A stretch of 64,000 nt of DNA from Streptomyces albireticuli. Its GTDB lineage: Bacteria > Actinomycetota > Actinomycetes > Streptomycetales > Streptomycetaceae. Shown piece after piece: positions 51,953 to 61,488 of the stretch. The position numbers and the translations under genes were made by a program. The stretch covers positions 110,988 to 174,987 of the forward strand of contig NZ_JAJQQS010000020.1 of assembly GCF_021228125.1 (NCBI RefSeq). Reading direction: 5' to 3'. How positions within the stretch are numbered: position 1 is the first letter of the stretch; each line of letters opens with the position of its first letter. Under the pieces are notes generated by a model. The model had not been told where the DNA came from and did not search any database. It saw nothing but the letters and a program-made list of their open reading frames with translations.

Positions 51953-53860
51953 GTGAGCTCGCCGCCCCAGCCTTTACCGCCGATATCGGCTCCGGAGCCC
52001 GCCGCGGATTCGGACGCCGATTGGGCCCAGTCGGTGCTGACAGCGTCGGTGCTCCCGGGCGCTGTGCGGGGCGCGGTGTCCCAGCAGCGACCCGTGGTGG
52101 TGTTCGTCGCAGGGCAGCCAGGCAGTGGCAAGACGCTCGTGGCGGATGTGGTGCACGCGGCACTGGGCCGGCGGGGCGGGGCGGTACGGGTAGACCACGA
52201 TGAGTACAAGGCGGTCCACCCCTACTACCGGGGTTTCCTTGAGGAGGACGTGCGCACCGCCGGAGTCAGGGTGCGACCGCAGACGTACTGGTGGCAGGCC
52301 GAAGTCGAGGCTTGGGTAAGGGCGTTGCGGTACGACGTGGTGGTGGAGACGCCCCTTGCCGACCCGGACGCGTTCAGCCGGTCAGTGTGTGCGTACCGGC
52401 AGGCCGGCTACCGCATCGAGGTCGTCGCCCTGGCCGTGCCGGAGGCGGTCAGCCAGCTCGGCGTCCTGGACCGGTACCTGCGGCTGGCCGAGAACGGACG
52501 GGCCCGGTACGTGTCGTGGGAGAACCACGACCGGTGCGCGGCAGGAATGCTGGCCACTCTGGATGCCTGTGAGGCCGGGCACTTGGCGGACCGGGTAGTC
52601 GTCGTAGGGCGTGCCGCGGCGGCGGGGGCCGCCCTGTACGACAACGACCTGACCTCGGCCGGGCGCTGGCGCCGTCCAGCGGAGGCGCGGCAGGCGGTCG
52701 CCGCCGAACGGGCACGCCCGTGGAGCGCCACGGAGACAGGCCGGTTCCGTAGCCGGCTGGCTGAGGCCGACCGTCGTGCCCACCGCACCGCGCCGGGCGG
52801 GCATCTGCCCGAGGACTGGGGACTGGCCGTGCAGCGGGACGCCGAGCGTGCCGCCGCCCTTGCCGAACCGGTCAGACGCGTGGCCCAGCCGCGGCGGGAG
52901 CCGCCCGGGGTCGACTTTCACCGGCTCTCCGCCGACGAACACCGGTGGATCTACGACGAGCTGATCGCGCCGTCCCTGCACATCGCGGCGCAGCAGCGGC
53001 CGGTCGCCGTGTACGTCATGGGCCAGCCCGGTGCTGGCAAGACCGGCGCTGCCCGGATGGTCCGGCAGGCCCTGCCTGGGCGGCCCGTGCGGATCAGCGC
53101 GGCCCGCTTCACGGAGGCCCACCCGGACTACCGGCAGTTGCTGCTGACCGAGCCGCACAACGCCGAGACGCGGATACGTGCGGACTGCCGTGCTTGGCAG
53201 GCCCGCGCCGAAGACGACGTTCGCGCGCGGCACGGCAACTTAGTCATCGAGACCAGCCCCGACAGCGTCGGGGAGTTCCTCACCGGCGCGGCCTTGTACC
53301 GGCAGGCGGGATACCGGGTGGAGCTCGTGGTTCTCGCGGTATCCGCGGCGGATTCCCGGCAGGGCAGCCTCGCCCGCTACGCGGAGGTGAGTCGGCGCGG
53401 GATCAGACCCGCTCGTGTTGTCCGCCCTGACCGTCACGACGCTTGCTTCGCCGTCCTGTCCCAGGCAGTGGCGGCCGCGGAGAAGAGCGGAGTGGTGGAC
53501 GCGGTGGTGGTGATGCGCCGGGACGGTTACGCGGTTCACCGCAACGAGCGCGTCGGCGGGGCCTGGCTGTATCCGCCCGGCGCCGCCCAAGCCCTGGTCG
53601 CAGGACAGCTACGCCCGTACACAGCCGACGAAGCCGCGCGGTTCTTCGCTGCGCAGTGTCGGCTGCGGGCCGTACTTCCGCAGTACCGGGACGAGCTGCT
53701 GGCCATCAGCGCTCTGGCGGCGCCGCTGATGCCGGAGGGGATGCGGCCGCGCCGTCTGTCCTGGTTTGCTGCCCCGGCCGCTCTGCCTCTGCCCGCGCGG
53801 TCCGTCCTGGCTGGTCGTCACTGCTCGCTTGACTCGAGCTCGTTCAGCAACGCTTCGTAG
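51953..53860 (+). CDS. Tandem zeta-toxin-like P-loop kinase
   Basis: 635 aa from a GTG at 51953 behind GGAGGA. Two homologous units. Unit 1 (about 35-250): VVFVAGQPGSGKTLVADVVH with Lys60, RVDHDEYKAVHPYY, TYWWQAEVEAWVRAL, VVVETPLADPDAF, YRIEVVALAVPEAVSQL. Unit 2 (about 325-560): VAVYVMGQPGAGKTGAARMV with Lys363, RISAARFTEAHPDYRQLL, LVIETSPDSVGEFLTGA, YRVELVVLAVSAADSRQG. The D-x-hxxxHPxY and RQAGYRVExVxLAV motifs are those of zeta/PezT kinases, which phosphorylate UDP-GlcNAc and block wall synthesis. Unit 2 has Ala-Ala-Arg where the catalytic Asp is expected (ISAARF versus RVDHDEY), so it may be non-catalytic. The last residues overlap a convergent small gene. Confidence 0.85.
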   Translation: MSSPPQPLPPISAPEPAADSDADWAQSVLTASVLPGAVRGAVSQQRPVVVFVAGQPGSGKTLVADVVHAALGRRGGAVRVDHDEYKAVHPYYRGFLEEDVRTAGVRVRPQTYWWQAEVEAWVRALRYDVVVETPLADPDAFSRSVCAYRQAGYRIEVVALAVPEAVSQLGVLDRYLRLAENGRARYVSWENHDRCAAGMLATLDACEAGHLADRVVVVGRAAAAGAALYDNDLTSAGRWRRPAEARQAVAAERARPWSATETGRFRSRLAEADRRAHRTAPGGHLPEDWGLAVQRDAERAAALAEPVRRVAQPRREPPGVDFHRLSADEHRWIYDELIAPSLHIAAQQRPVAVYVMGQPGAGKTGAARMVRQALPGRPVRISAARFTEAHPDYRQLLLTEPHNAETRIRADCRAWQARAEDDVRARHGNLVIETSPDSVGEFLTGAALYRQAGYRVELVVLAVSAADSRQGSLARYAEVSRRGIRPARVVRPDRHDACFAVLSQAVAAAEKSGVVDAVVVMRRDGYAVHRNERVGGAWLYPPGAAQALVAGQLRPYTADEAARFFAAQCRLRAVLPQYRDELLAISALAAPLMPEGMRPRRLSWFAAPAALPLPARSVLAGRHCSLDSSSFSNAS

Positions 53861-54126
53861 GCGGTCACGATCCCGGCGGTCTCCTCACCGCTCGCGTCCT
53901 CCAGCCTCTCCTGATCCTTAACGCATGCCTGCCGCCGGGAGATCAGCTCCTGAAGGCGCTGCGCATCCGCCCCCGAGCGGCGTTCGGTCAGGATCCGCGC
54001 GCTGTACCAGGCGGTCACCTGGCCCACCAGCTCAAGAGCACTCTCGTAGGCGCTGTCGGCGTCCTGCCCGGCAGGGCCGTGCGGGGATGTGGCCGGGGAA
54101 GGAGGTACCTGTTCGCTGTCGTTCAC
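53818..54126 (-). CDS. Small acidic helical protein convergent with the zeta gene
   Basis: 102 aa from a GTG at 54126 (GAGGCGG upstream); an ATG at 54170 would add 15 residues. Disordered start, then SAYESALELVGQVTAWYSAR, QRLQELISRRQACVKDQERL and a closing GIVTAYEALLNELES helix. Its 3' end overlaps that of the zeta-like gene by 43 bases. Acidic, helical and about 90 aa, like epsilon-type antitoxins, but the convergent order differs from the usual antitoxin-toxin operon. Confidence 0.65.
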   Translation of the reverse strand: MNDSEQVPPSPATSPHGPAGQDADSAYESALELVGQVTAWYSARILTERRSGADAQRLQELISRRQACVKDQERLEDASGEETAGIVTAYEALLNELESSEQ

Positions 54127-54341
54127 TTCAACCGCCTCGGGCCGGAAAGAGCAGGGCAAAAGGATCATTGTCGGGTGCCTCCGGGTGCCCGGCAAGGTGG
54201 ACCCCACGGCTCGGGCGCACTGAAGAGGCCGAGGACCAGCCGGGCACCGGCTGGTATGAGTCTGTGTGCGGCGTGCGCCTGCCTTCCAGGGGCCGGGTGG
54301 GCATAGGTTGACGCTCACATGATCAATTCTTTGGGGGGCCC

Positions 54342-57035
54342 GTGGATCTTCGTGCGCTGTTCAGCTCCAACGATCCCATCAACGCCACCGAGGCGTTCAC
54401 CAACCGTCAAGGCCAGTGGGAGCTGGTCGCGTCCGCGCTTCAGGAGCACCTGCGGAACGCGGCCGGCGATGCCTTCGACGTCGAGGATCTGGAAGCCCCC
54501 CGCACCAATGTGATCGTCTTCCACGGGGTGGGTGGCGTCGGCAAGACGACCTTGTCGAGGAAGCTGGAGGCCGCGCTCACCGCAGCAGACCAGCGCCCGG
54601 TGCAGTGGGGCGAGCCCACCTGGCCCGGGGAGAAGATCCTGCCCATACGGATCGACCTCTCCCGCTCCGCCGGCACCTCGTTCGAGGATCTGGTACTCAC
54701 GATCCGCGCCGCTCTGGCCGATCTGGGTCGGCCGCTGCCCGCCTTCGACATCGCGTTGCGTCGCTACTGGGAGGCCCAGCACCCCGGCGAGAGTCTGGAG
54801 GAGTACCTGCGCCGTGGCGGCCTGGCTGCCCGCTTCGGCAAGCGCATGCCGCAACAGATGCAGTCCGCGCTCGCCGATGTCGCCCAGGCTCTGCTGCTGC
54901 CCGGCACCGTCGGCTCCGCCCTCGGCCAGCTCACCGGCTCCCTGACAAAGGCACTGCGCGAGCGCCGTCAGACCGTCCGGGCACTGGCCGGCTGCGCCCG
55001 GCTGGGAGGCATATTGGAGGCCGAGCCGGACCTGGAGGCGCTGTCCTTCTACCCACATCTGCTGGCCTGGGAGCTCACCCAACTGCCGCCGGAACGGCGG
55101 CGGGTGCCGGTCGTCTTGCTGGACACCTTCGAAGATGTCGGGGACCGCACCCACCGCGATCTGGAACGGCTCATCCAGCGGGTGGTGTGGCTGATGCCCA
55201 ACGCCTTCTTCGTCATTACCGGCCGCTCGCGCCTGCAGTGGGCCGATGAGGGGCTGCAAGGACAGCTCGACTACACCGGCCCCACCGCCTGGCCGGGTCT
55301 GGCCCTGCCCGCCACGAGCGTCCCGGCCGCACGAGCTTCCCGGCCCGCTCCCGGATGTGGGCGCCAAATCCTCATTGGCGACTTCTCCGACGAGGACTGC
55401 GACACTTACCTCGCCCGCCGCCTCACTCACGACGGACAGCCCCTTATTAGCCCGGACATCCGCGCCGTGATCACCCAGCGCTCGCACGGACTGCCGCTCC
55501 ACTTGGACCTGGCCGTCGCTCGCTTCCTGGAGGTCCGGCGCACCGGCCGTGCCCCCGCACCGGCCGACTTCGACCACACCTTCCCTGCCCTGATCGCTCG
55601 CACCCTCTCCGACCTGACCCCGGAAGAGCGGCACGTCCTGCGGTCCGCATCCCTGCTGGACGCCTTCGACCTGGAACTGGCCACGCGTACCGCGGGCCTG
55701 GCCCACCAGGCACCGGCCCGCCGACTCACCGAGCGGTCCATGGTGACCGAGGACCCCTACGCGATTTGGCCCTACCACCTCCATGGCGCGATCCGCTCCG
55801 CGCTGCGCACCGCCGACGACCACACCGACGACGGCTGGACCCCCACCGACTGGCAGCGCGCCGCGATGCGTGCACTGGCCGCCCTCGGCGATCAGTGGCG
55901 CAGTACCTCCACACCGGCCACCGGCCGCACCCTGCTCGTCGCCTGCCTGCGCCAGGGTCTGCGCCTCGCTCGCGACCACCGTCTCACCGACCTGAGCTGG
56001 CTCACCGATGCCGCCATCGCCTATGACAGCGACGCCATCTGGGAACCACTCACCCCGCCCGCCCGCGACCAGGCCGGCCTGCACAGCCCTGGCCAGACCG
56101 CCAGCCCTCTTCTAGACACCCCGGCCGACGTTCTGGTCGAGTTGCTCACCGCCCTTGCCCGTCGCCAGCGCGAACACCGCGAACACACCGTCGATCGTCT
56201 CTCCGCGATCCTGACCACCGGTCTGCTCCCCGGCGAACTCGCCGAGATGGCCGAGTACTACCGGGCCAAGGCCAACCGGGACCTCGGCCGCAACGAGGTA
56301 TCCCGCCAGGGCATGCAGCAGATCGCAGCCGACGGTGGTCGTCTCGCCCTGCGCGCCCGCCGAGGCCTTGCTGACGCCGCCCGCATCGACGGAGATTTCC
56401 CCACCGCCCTCACCGCCGCCCAGGGACTGGGCTTCGAAGGTCGCGAACAGCGCGTCCTGGGCGACATCTGGTGGGCCCACGCCGACTTCGATCGTGCCAT
56501 CACCGCCTACGAAACCGCACGCAACCAGGCTGAACAGCACGGCAACGTTGGAGAACAGGCCATCACCCAGGCCCGCCTCACTCTCGCCGTCGCCTTCACC
56601 GACCCCGCACGCGCCGACGACGAGATCGCCCTCGCCACCCAGCTCCTCAACGGGCTCACCCAGCGCGCCACCACCCTGATCACCCATATCGCAGCCCTCA
56701 TCCGCGACGCCGGCTCCCCCGACATCACCGACCGCGCCCAGACTCTGCACACCGAACTCACCGTCGCAGGACTCACCTGGCTGGGCCCTTCCTTGGACGT
56801 CGCCCTCGCCTTCCACCATGCCGTCCTCGGCGCCCACCACGACCTGGCCGCCACCACCGACCGGCTACGCGAGTCGACGAGCACCGGCGCTTACGCGTAC
56901 TACGCCCATATCGCTGCCGCCTTCGGCGGGCTGCCCGCACCCCAGCCGTCCGTACGGTGGCTCGAGGACGACCACACCATCCGGCATCGCTGGCACGCCC
57001 TCGTCATCACCCGTCGTGGGGAGGCAGGGATTTAG
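54342..57035 (+). CDS. NB-ARC-type STAND ATPase with helical-repeat C-terminus
   Basis: 897 aa from a GTG at 54342 behind a G-rich site. NTPase core: VIVFHGVGGVGKTTLSRKLE with Lys68, Walker B VPVVLLDTFEDV at about 264-275, sensor FVITGRSRLQW, then HGLPLHLDLAVARFLE, the GLPL motif of NB-ARC proteins, and a winged-helix part with LTPEERHVLRSASLLDAF. From about residue 590 on the protein is all helical, with TPR-like pairs (LADAARIDGDFPTALTAAQG, DFDRAITAYETARNQAEQHG). STAND proteins of this shape act as ligand-gated switches in regulation or phage defence. No effector domain is fused at the N-terminus, only about 45 residues. It sits beside the zeta-like gene. Confidence 0.87.
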   Translation: MDLRALFSSNDPINATEAFTNRQGQWELVASALQEHLRNAAGDAFDVEDLEAPRTNVIVFHGVGGVGKTTLSRKLEAALTAADQRPVQWGEPTWPGEKILPIRIDLSRSAGTSFEDLVLTIRAALADLGRPLPAFDIALRRYWEAQHPGESLEEYLRRGGLAARFGKRMPQQMQSALADVAQALLLPGTVGSALGQLTGSLTKALRERRQTVRALAGCARLGGILEAEPDLEALSFYPHLLAWELTQLPPERRRVPVVLLDTFEDVGDRTHRDLERLIQRVVWLMPNAFFVITGRSRLQWADEGLQGQLDYTGPTAWPGLALPATSVPAARASRPAPGCGRQILIGDFSDEDCDTYLARRLTHDGQPLISPDIRAVITQRSHGLPLHLDLAVARFLEVRRTGRAPAPADFDHTFPALIARTLSDLTPEERHVLRSASLLDAFDLELATRTAGLAHQAPARRLTERSMVTEDPYAIWPYHLHGAIRSALRTADDHTDDGWTPTDWQRAAMRALAALGDQWRSTSTPATGRTLLVACLRQGLRLARDHRLTDLSWLTDAAIAYDSDAIWEPLTPPARDQAGLHSPGQTASPLLDTPADVLVELLTALARRQREHREHTVDRLSAILTTGLLPGELAEMAEYYRAKANRDLGRNEVSRQGMQQIAADGGRLALRARRGLADAARIDGDFPTALTAAQGLGFEGREQRVLGDIWWAHADFDRAITAYETARNQAEQHGNVGEQAITQARLTLAVAFTDPARADDEIALATQLLNGLTQRATTLITHIAALIRDAGSPDITDRAQTLHTELTVAGLTWLGPSLDVALAFHHAVLGAHHDLAATTDRLRESTSTGAYAYYAHIAAAFGGLPAPQPSVRWLEDDHTIRHRWHALVITRRGEAGI

Positions 57036-57349
57036 ACCCAATGCGTTGTTTTAGGCCTCGGGCGTGGGTTCCTAGGTAGTGGTCCCAGGGGTGGTTCGGG
57101 TGTCTCCGCGTGGGTCGGAGTTATCGGCTGATGGTTGAAGGGGCAGCCTCTGGTGGCGCCGGAGAAGGGCATCTCTCACTCCTTCAACTGCAGCGGCCTG
57201 ATCGTCTTCTGCTGGCGGCTGGCCTGCTCCCGTCATAGGCCACGGTGGTCACGCCCCACACATCATCTGCCGACCGCTGAGCCACCACCCGTGCACCGGC
57301 AGGCGCTGGGCCTAGCTCCTCGGAGACCCCGGGCCGGGCGGCCTTTCAG
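57036..57349. other. Gap between STAND gene and XRE/TPR remnant
   Basis: 314 bp with no gene. The HTH part of the following regulator should be here, but none is seen in any frame. Confidence 0.4.
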
Positions 57350-58222
57350 GCGGGGCATTTCGCGAGCCTGGGCCGGCTGGTCCCCGAGCTCCTCATCGAC
57401 ACCAACCGGGCCGCCGCCCGGCACACCAACGACGACCAGCTGGCCGTCTTCCGGCTCCTCGCCCTGGTCCTCGAACTCATCGAGGGCGCCGTGATCAAGT
57501 ACGGCGCCACCGACCTCGCGCTCCTGGCCTCCCACCGCGCCGTCGCCGCCGCACAACGCTGCGGGGACCCGGTCATCATGGCCTCCGCCGCCCGCCACCT
57601 CGCCGACGCCCTGACCCACCACGGCCAGCCCAAGGACGCCTCCCGCTTCGCCCTGGCTGCCGCCACCCGCGTGGAGAACGAACTCCTGACACGTGGTCCG
57701 GACGGGCTGAGCGTGCTCGGCATGCTCTACCTCAAAGCCGCCATGGCCCAAGCCACGATCGGCGAGAGCGACGACCGCCACGCGGCGGCCGCGGCGGCCG
57801 CGGTGCCCGTGCTCCTCGACCAGGCCGACGAGCACGCCACCCACCTCGGCACCGACGCCAACGCCCTGTGGACCGCGTTCGGGCCGACCAACGTCCGCCT
57901 CTACCGCGTCGCCGCCCACGTCCAGCTCTCCCAAGGCACCGACGCCATCGCCACCGCCCAGGACATCCCCGCAACGGCCCGCGCCGGCCTGCCGCGCGAG
58001 CGGCGCGCCCACCACCTCACCGACCTCGCCCGCGCCTACACCCAGGCCGGCCACCGCGAGGACGCTGTCGACTCCCTCCTGGACGCCGAACGCGAAGCCG
58101 CGGAGGAGGTCCGCTGCCGCCCACGGACCAAGCAACTCGTCGAGGACCTGCGCTTGCTCGGCGCGGGCGCGGCCGAGGGACGGTTGCGGGCGCTGGCTGA
58201 TCGTTGTGGACTGCCCCGGTGA
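57350..58222 (+). pseudogene. XRE/TPR-type regulator without its HTH domain
   Basis: The frame opens in mid-protein (HFASLGRLVPELLIDTNRAA, LAVFRLLALVLELIEGAVIK) and runs through TPR-like helices (GATDLALLASHRAVAAAQRC, ASAARHLADALTHHGQPKDA, RAHHLTDLARAYTQAGHRED) to the stop at 58222. This is the C-terminal two thirds of a common Streptomyces HTH-TPR regulator placed next to a flavoprotein gene. No HTH is found upstream. A GTG at 57491 could yield 243 aa. Its stop overlaps the flavoprotein start by 4 bases. Confidence 0.7.
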
Positions 58223-58761
58223 CCACGACCCGAACTTTCTACCTGATCGCCTGCGCGGCTCCGCCCGCCCGGCGCCTCGACGTCCCCATCCGCGCGGCCC
58301 AGAAGGTCGGCTGGGACGTGTGCGTCATCCTTACGCCGTCCGCGTACCGGTGGGCGAGCGAGGACGCCGACGGCGAGGTCGAGGCCCTTCAATCTCTCAC
58401 CGGACGCCCCGTCCGCTGGCAGTACAAGCTCCCCTCCCAGGCGGACGTGCTGCCGCCCCCGGACGCGATCCTCGCTGCCCCGCTGACATCGAACTCCCTC
58501 AACAAATGGGCACAAGGGATCAGCGACACCCTCGCTCTCGGACTCCTCACCGAAGCCATCGGCCTCGGCCTGCCCATCACCGCACTGCCCCACTGGAACG
58601 ACGCCCAGCACCGCCACCCGGCCGTCACCCGCAGCGTCACCACCCTGCGCGAGGCCGGCGTCACCGTACTGCTCGGCGACACCGGCTTCACCCCCCACCC
58701 GCCCCGCAAGGGCAACCTCGACACCTACCCGTGGCAGGCGGCCATCAACGCGCTCCCGTGA
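58219..58761 (+). CDS. Flavoprotein (PPC decarboxylase-type fold)
   Basis: 180 aa from a GTG overlapping the previous stop (GTGA). FYLIACAAPPARRLDVPIRA, GWDVCVILTPSAYRW, ILAAPLTSNSLNKWAQGISD continuing to TLALGLLTEAIGLGLPITAL are the FMN-binding segments of the flavoprotein/PPCDC fold (AAPxTxNTxxKxAxGIxDxL). Proteins of this set occur with HTH-TPR regulators all over Streptomyces; their substrate is unknown. Confidence 0.9.
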   Translation: MTTTRTFYLIACAAPPARRLDVPIRAAQKVGWDVCVILTPSAYRWASEDADGEVEALQSLTGRPVRWQYKLPSQADVLPPPDAILAAPLTSNSLNKWAQGISDTLALGLLTEAIGLGLPITALPHWNDAQHRHPAVTRSVTTLREAGVTVLLGDTGFTPHPPRKGNLDTYPWQAAINALP

Positions 58762-58834
58762 CACCCCGCCGTACGAGCCGCCGTCGCGCCGCTCCGTACA
58801 GCCTTGTCGGCCCGCTGCCCCGCGCAGGGGCGGC

Positions 58835-58882
58835 GGAGTCCTGGCCGCTGGCACCGTGTCCCGGGAGCACACGGTGCAGTCC
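58835..58882 (+). repeat. 48-bp repeat, copy 2 (matches 34764-34811)
   Basis: GAGTCCTGGCCGCTGGCACC continuing to GAGCACACGGTGCAGTCC. It marks the 5' edge of the zinc-ribbon gene remnant. Confidence 0.6.
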
Positions 58883-59699
58883 GCCCCGGCGACCGGATCC
58901 GGTGGGCTGGCTGATCGGCTTCGCCCTGCCGCAGCGTCAGGAGTGCGCCAACGTCCTCCACGTCCGGCGCGCGTGGCGGGCCCGCATCGCGGCGGAGGTC
59001 CCCGAGCAGCAGCCCGGCCTGGGCGAGGACGAGCGCCGCCGTGTCATCGAGGACCGGCTTCGCGAGCAGGCCGCCGTCGAGGCGACCGTCTTCGTGCGCC
59101 GCCGTGAAGAGGCCCTCGAGCGCGAGGCCTGGCGAGCAGCCGCGCGTGCCGCCGCCGAGGCGCAGGCCGTTGTCGAGCGGGAGCGGGCGGTGGCCGCGGA
59201 GTCGGCCCGGCAGTGTCTGCCGTGCGAGGACTGCGGCCAGGCACGGGCGGCGGGGCTGTGCGAGGCGTGCGGCTACCGGCGCGAGACCCAGGCCCTGATC
59301 GAGCAGGCCGGCCTCGTCGCCGCAGCCCCGTCCGCGGACCCGCGCGACGAGGGCGACGTCGCCGCCGAGGTGCGCGCGAGCGTCGAGGGCGAGATCGCGC
59401 GCTCGCGAGGAGTTCCTGCGGATGGTGGACCCGGCCGGCCGGCCTGGCCGCCGAGCCGGTCGCGGGGCGAGACCGCGCTCGCCTACGGCGCCCTCCAGAC
59501 CGTCCAGCAGGCGGCGTCGGAGTACCACCGCCGCGCCCTGGCGATGCTCGGCCGCACCCAGGAAGCCGAGGCCGAGGCACGCCGGGTGTACGCGACCGAG
59601 CAGAACCGCTGGTGGTTCCGGGCTAACCCGACCGGCACGGACTGCGGCCCCGGCGGCGGACACGGCGACGGCAGCCTGACCGAGGACACCACCACGTGA
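58883..59699 (+). pseudogene. Zinc-ribbon plasmid-type protein, N-terminus lost and frame-disturbed
   Basis: Frame: WLIGFALPQRQECANVLHVR, a long charged helix (EREAWRAAARAAAEAQAVVE), a zinc ribbon CLPCEDCGQARAAGLCEACG, then helices (EVRASVEGEIARSR). Near 59405-59465 the expected sequence (EEFLRMVDPAG) is in another frame and the first frame resumes at TALAYGALQTVQQAASEYHR, so two compensating slips exist; end EQNRWWFRANPTG. I know this helix-ribbon-helix type from Streptomyces mobile elements. No start codon with a ribosome site. Confidence 0.6.
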
Positions 59700-59704
59700 G
59701 CACC

Positions 59705-59738
59705 ATGAGCAGCAGCGGGCCCCGGAGCACACACCACC
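59705..59738 (+). pseudogene. First 11 codons of an IS-split gene
   Basis: ATG at 59705 gives MSSSGPRSTHH. Joined to 61545 (leaving out the IS and one copy of its 10-bp target repeat), the frame continues in register into SIAALQRLTEPSPDAG, so both parts were one gene that started five bases after the zinc-ribbon stop. Confidence 0.7.
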
Positions 59739-59775
59739 GCGATGCCGTTGGCGAATCCGGGGCGCTTTGTGCGTG

Positions 59776-59818
59776 ACGTCGGTCTCCAAGACCTGGTTGT
59801 GGTCTTGGAGACCGACGT
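59776..59818 (+). terminator. 18-bp hairpin ahead of the transposase gene
   Basis: Arms ACGTCGGTCTCCAAGACC and GGTCTTGGAGACCGACGT with a 7-base loop, followed by TTTT-rich sequence (CGTTTTGCG). It would stop transcription entering from the flank, a known way for IS elements to limit transposase synthesis. Confidence 0.75.
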
Positions 59819-59838
59819 TTTGCGTGGGGAGGGTGTCG

Positions 59839-61488
59839 ATGTCGATGCAGCCTGGGGCGTCGGGTGATGTTCCGGCGGAGACGGTCCGGGTGGCGCGGGC
59901 GGCTTTCCCGAAGGGGAGCCTGGCGATCCGTGTCCGGGACGAGCTGGGTGTGCTGTTCACCGACGAGCAGTTCGCCGACCTGTTTCCCTCGCGGGGTAAG
60001 CCGGCCTGGTCACCGGGCCGTCTGGCGCTGGTCTCGGTACTTCAGTTCGCCGAGGGGCTTCCGGACCGGCAAGCCGCGCAGGCAGTGCGGGCGCGTATCG
60101 ATTGGAAATACGCGCTGAACATGGAGCTGACCGACCCGGGTTTCGACTACTCGGTGCTGAGCGAGTTCCGCGGCCGACTGGTCGCGGCCGAGGCGGGGCA
60201 GCTGATCTTCGACCGGGTCCTGGACGCGGCACGCGCGGCGGCTCTGCTGCGGTCGGGCGGGCGGGCACGCACCGATTCCACGCATGTGCTGGCCGCTATC
60301 CGGTCGCTGAACCGGCTGGAGTTCGTTATCGAAACTCTGCGGGCGGCGCTCAACGCGCTGGCGGCCGCGGCTCCTGCCTGGCTGACCGATCACGCCGAGC
60401 CCGCCTGGTTCGAGCGGTATGCCTCGCGCGCCGAGGACTACTGGCTGCCGCAGGGCTGCGGCAAGCGGGCCGAGCTCGCCGAACAGAGCGGTGCCGACGG
60501 AATGCGGCTGCTGCACGACGTGTTCGCTCCCTCTTCCCCGGCCTGGCTGTGTGAACTGCCCTCAGTGCGCATCCCGCGTGAGGCGTGGGTGCAGCAGTAC
60601 TGGCTCGACGCGGAGGGGCAGGTGCGATGGCGCTACCCAAAAGACTGCCCGCCGGGCGCGAAGCGCCTGGTCAGCCCCTATGACACCGAGGTCCGCTACA
60701 GCATCAAGCGCGACATCAAGTGGAACGGGTTCAAGGTCCATCTCACCGAGACCTGCGCGCCGGACACCCCGAACCTGCTCACCCACGTGCTGACCACCGA
60801 CTCCACCGTCCCCGACATCAAGGCGACCGACACGATTCACGACGGCCTCGCGGCCCGGGACCTGCTGCCTGACGAGCACCTGCTCGACACGGGCTATCTC
60901 GACGGTTCCCGTATCGTCACCGCTCTCCAGCGGCACGGCGTCACTCTGACCGGTCCGGTTGCGGGCAACACCACCGCCCAGGCGGCGGGCGCCTACACGC
61001 AGGAAGCCTTCGCCGTGGACTGGGGCCACAGGACCGTGACGTGTCCGAATGGCATCACCACTGGTCAGTGGCGCGAAGCGCTATCCCACCGTGGTACCCC
61101 GGTGGTCCGGGTGAAGTTCTCCGCGACCGACTGCCGTCCCTGCCGCGTCCGCGCTGAGTGCGTCAGCTCGACCGCCGCCATGCGCCGGGAGATCACCCTG
61201 CGGCCCCGGCCCGAACACGAAGCCATCCAGCACGCGCGCGCCATCCAGAACAAACCCGCCTGGAGAGAACGCTACGCGGCCCGCGCCGGCGTTGAGGGCA
61301 CCATCTCCCAAGCCGTCCAAACCGTGGGCCTGCGAAAATGCCGCTACCACGGCCTCGCGAAGACCCGGCTACAGCACCAGCTCACCGCCGCCGCGATCAA
61401 CCTCGCCCGCATCGACGCCTGGACAGCAGACCGGCCCCGAGCCCGCACCCGGATCTCCCACCTGGCAGCACTTCGCCCCGCCGAATAA
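59839..61488 (+). CDS. IS1182-family transposase
   Basis: 549 aa from the ATG at 59839, with GGGGAGGG 5-6 bases upstream; a GTG at 59833 is possible. N-terminal blocks FTDEQFADLFPSRGKPAWSP, LQFAEGLPDRQAAQAVRARI, DWKYALNMELTDPGFDYSVL (the IS5/IS1182 dimer-like region), TDSTHVLAAIRSLNRLEF with the first catalytic Asp, KVHLTETCAPDTPNLLTHVL, LPDEHLLDTGYLDGSRIV with the second, the Cys set DCRPCRVRAEC, and C-terminal RAGVEGTISQAVQTVGLRKC with the Glu, then RYHGLAKTRLQHQLTAAAIN. All DDE residues are present. Confidence 0.95.
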   Translation: MSMQPGASGDVPAETVRVARAAFPKGSLAIRVRDELGVLFTDEQFADLFPSRGKPAWSPGRLALVSVLQFAEGLPDRQAAQAVRARIDWKYALNMELTDPGFDYSVLSEFRGRLVAAEAGQLIFDRVLDAARAAALLRSGGRARTDSTHVLAAIRSLNRLEFVIETLRAALNALAAAAPAWLTDHAEPAWFERYASRAEDYWLPQGCGKRAELAEQSGADGMRLLHDVFAPSSPAWLCELPSVRIPREAWVQQYWLDAEGQVRWRYPKDCPPGAKRLVSPYDTEVRYSIKRDIKWNGFKVHLTETCAPDTPNLLTHVLTTDSTVPDIKATDTIHDGLAARDLLPDEHLLDTGYLDGSRIVTALQRHGVTLTGPVAGNTTAQAAGAYTQEAFAVDWGHRTVTCPNGITTGQWREALSHRGTPVVRVKFSATDCRPCRVRAECVSSTAAMRREITLRPRPEHEAIQHARAIQNKPAWRERYAARAGVEGTISQAVQTVGLRKCRYHGLAKTRLQHQLTAAAINLARIDAWTADRPRARTRISHLAALRPAE

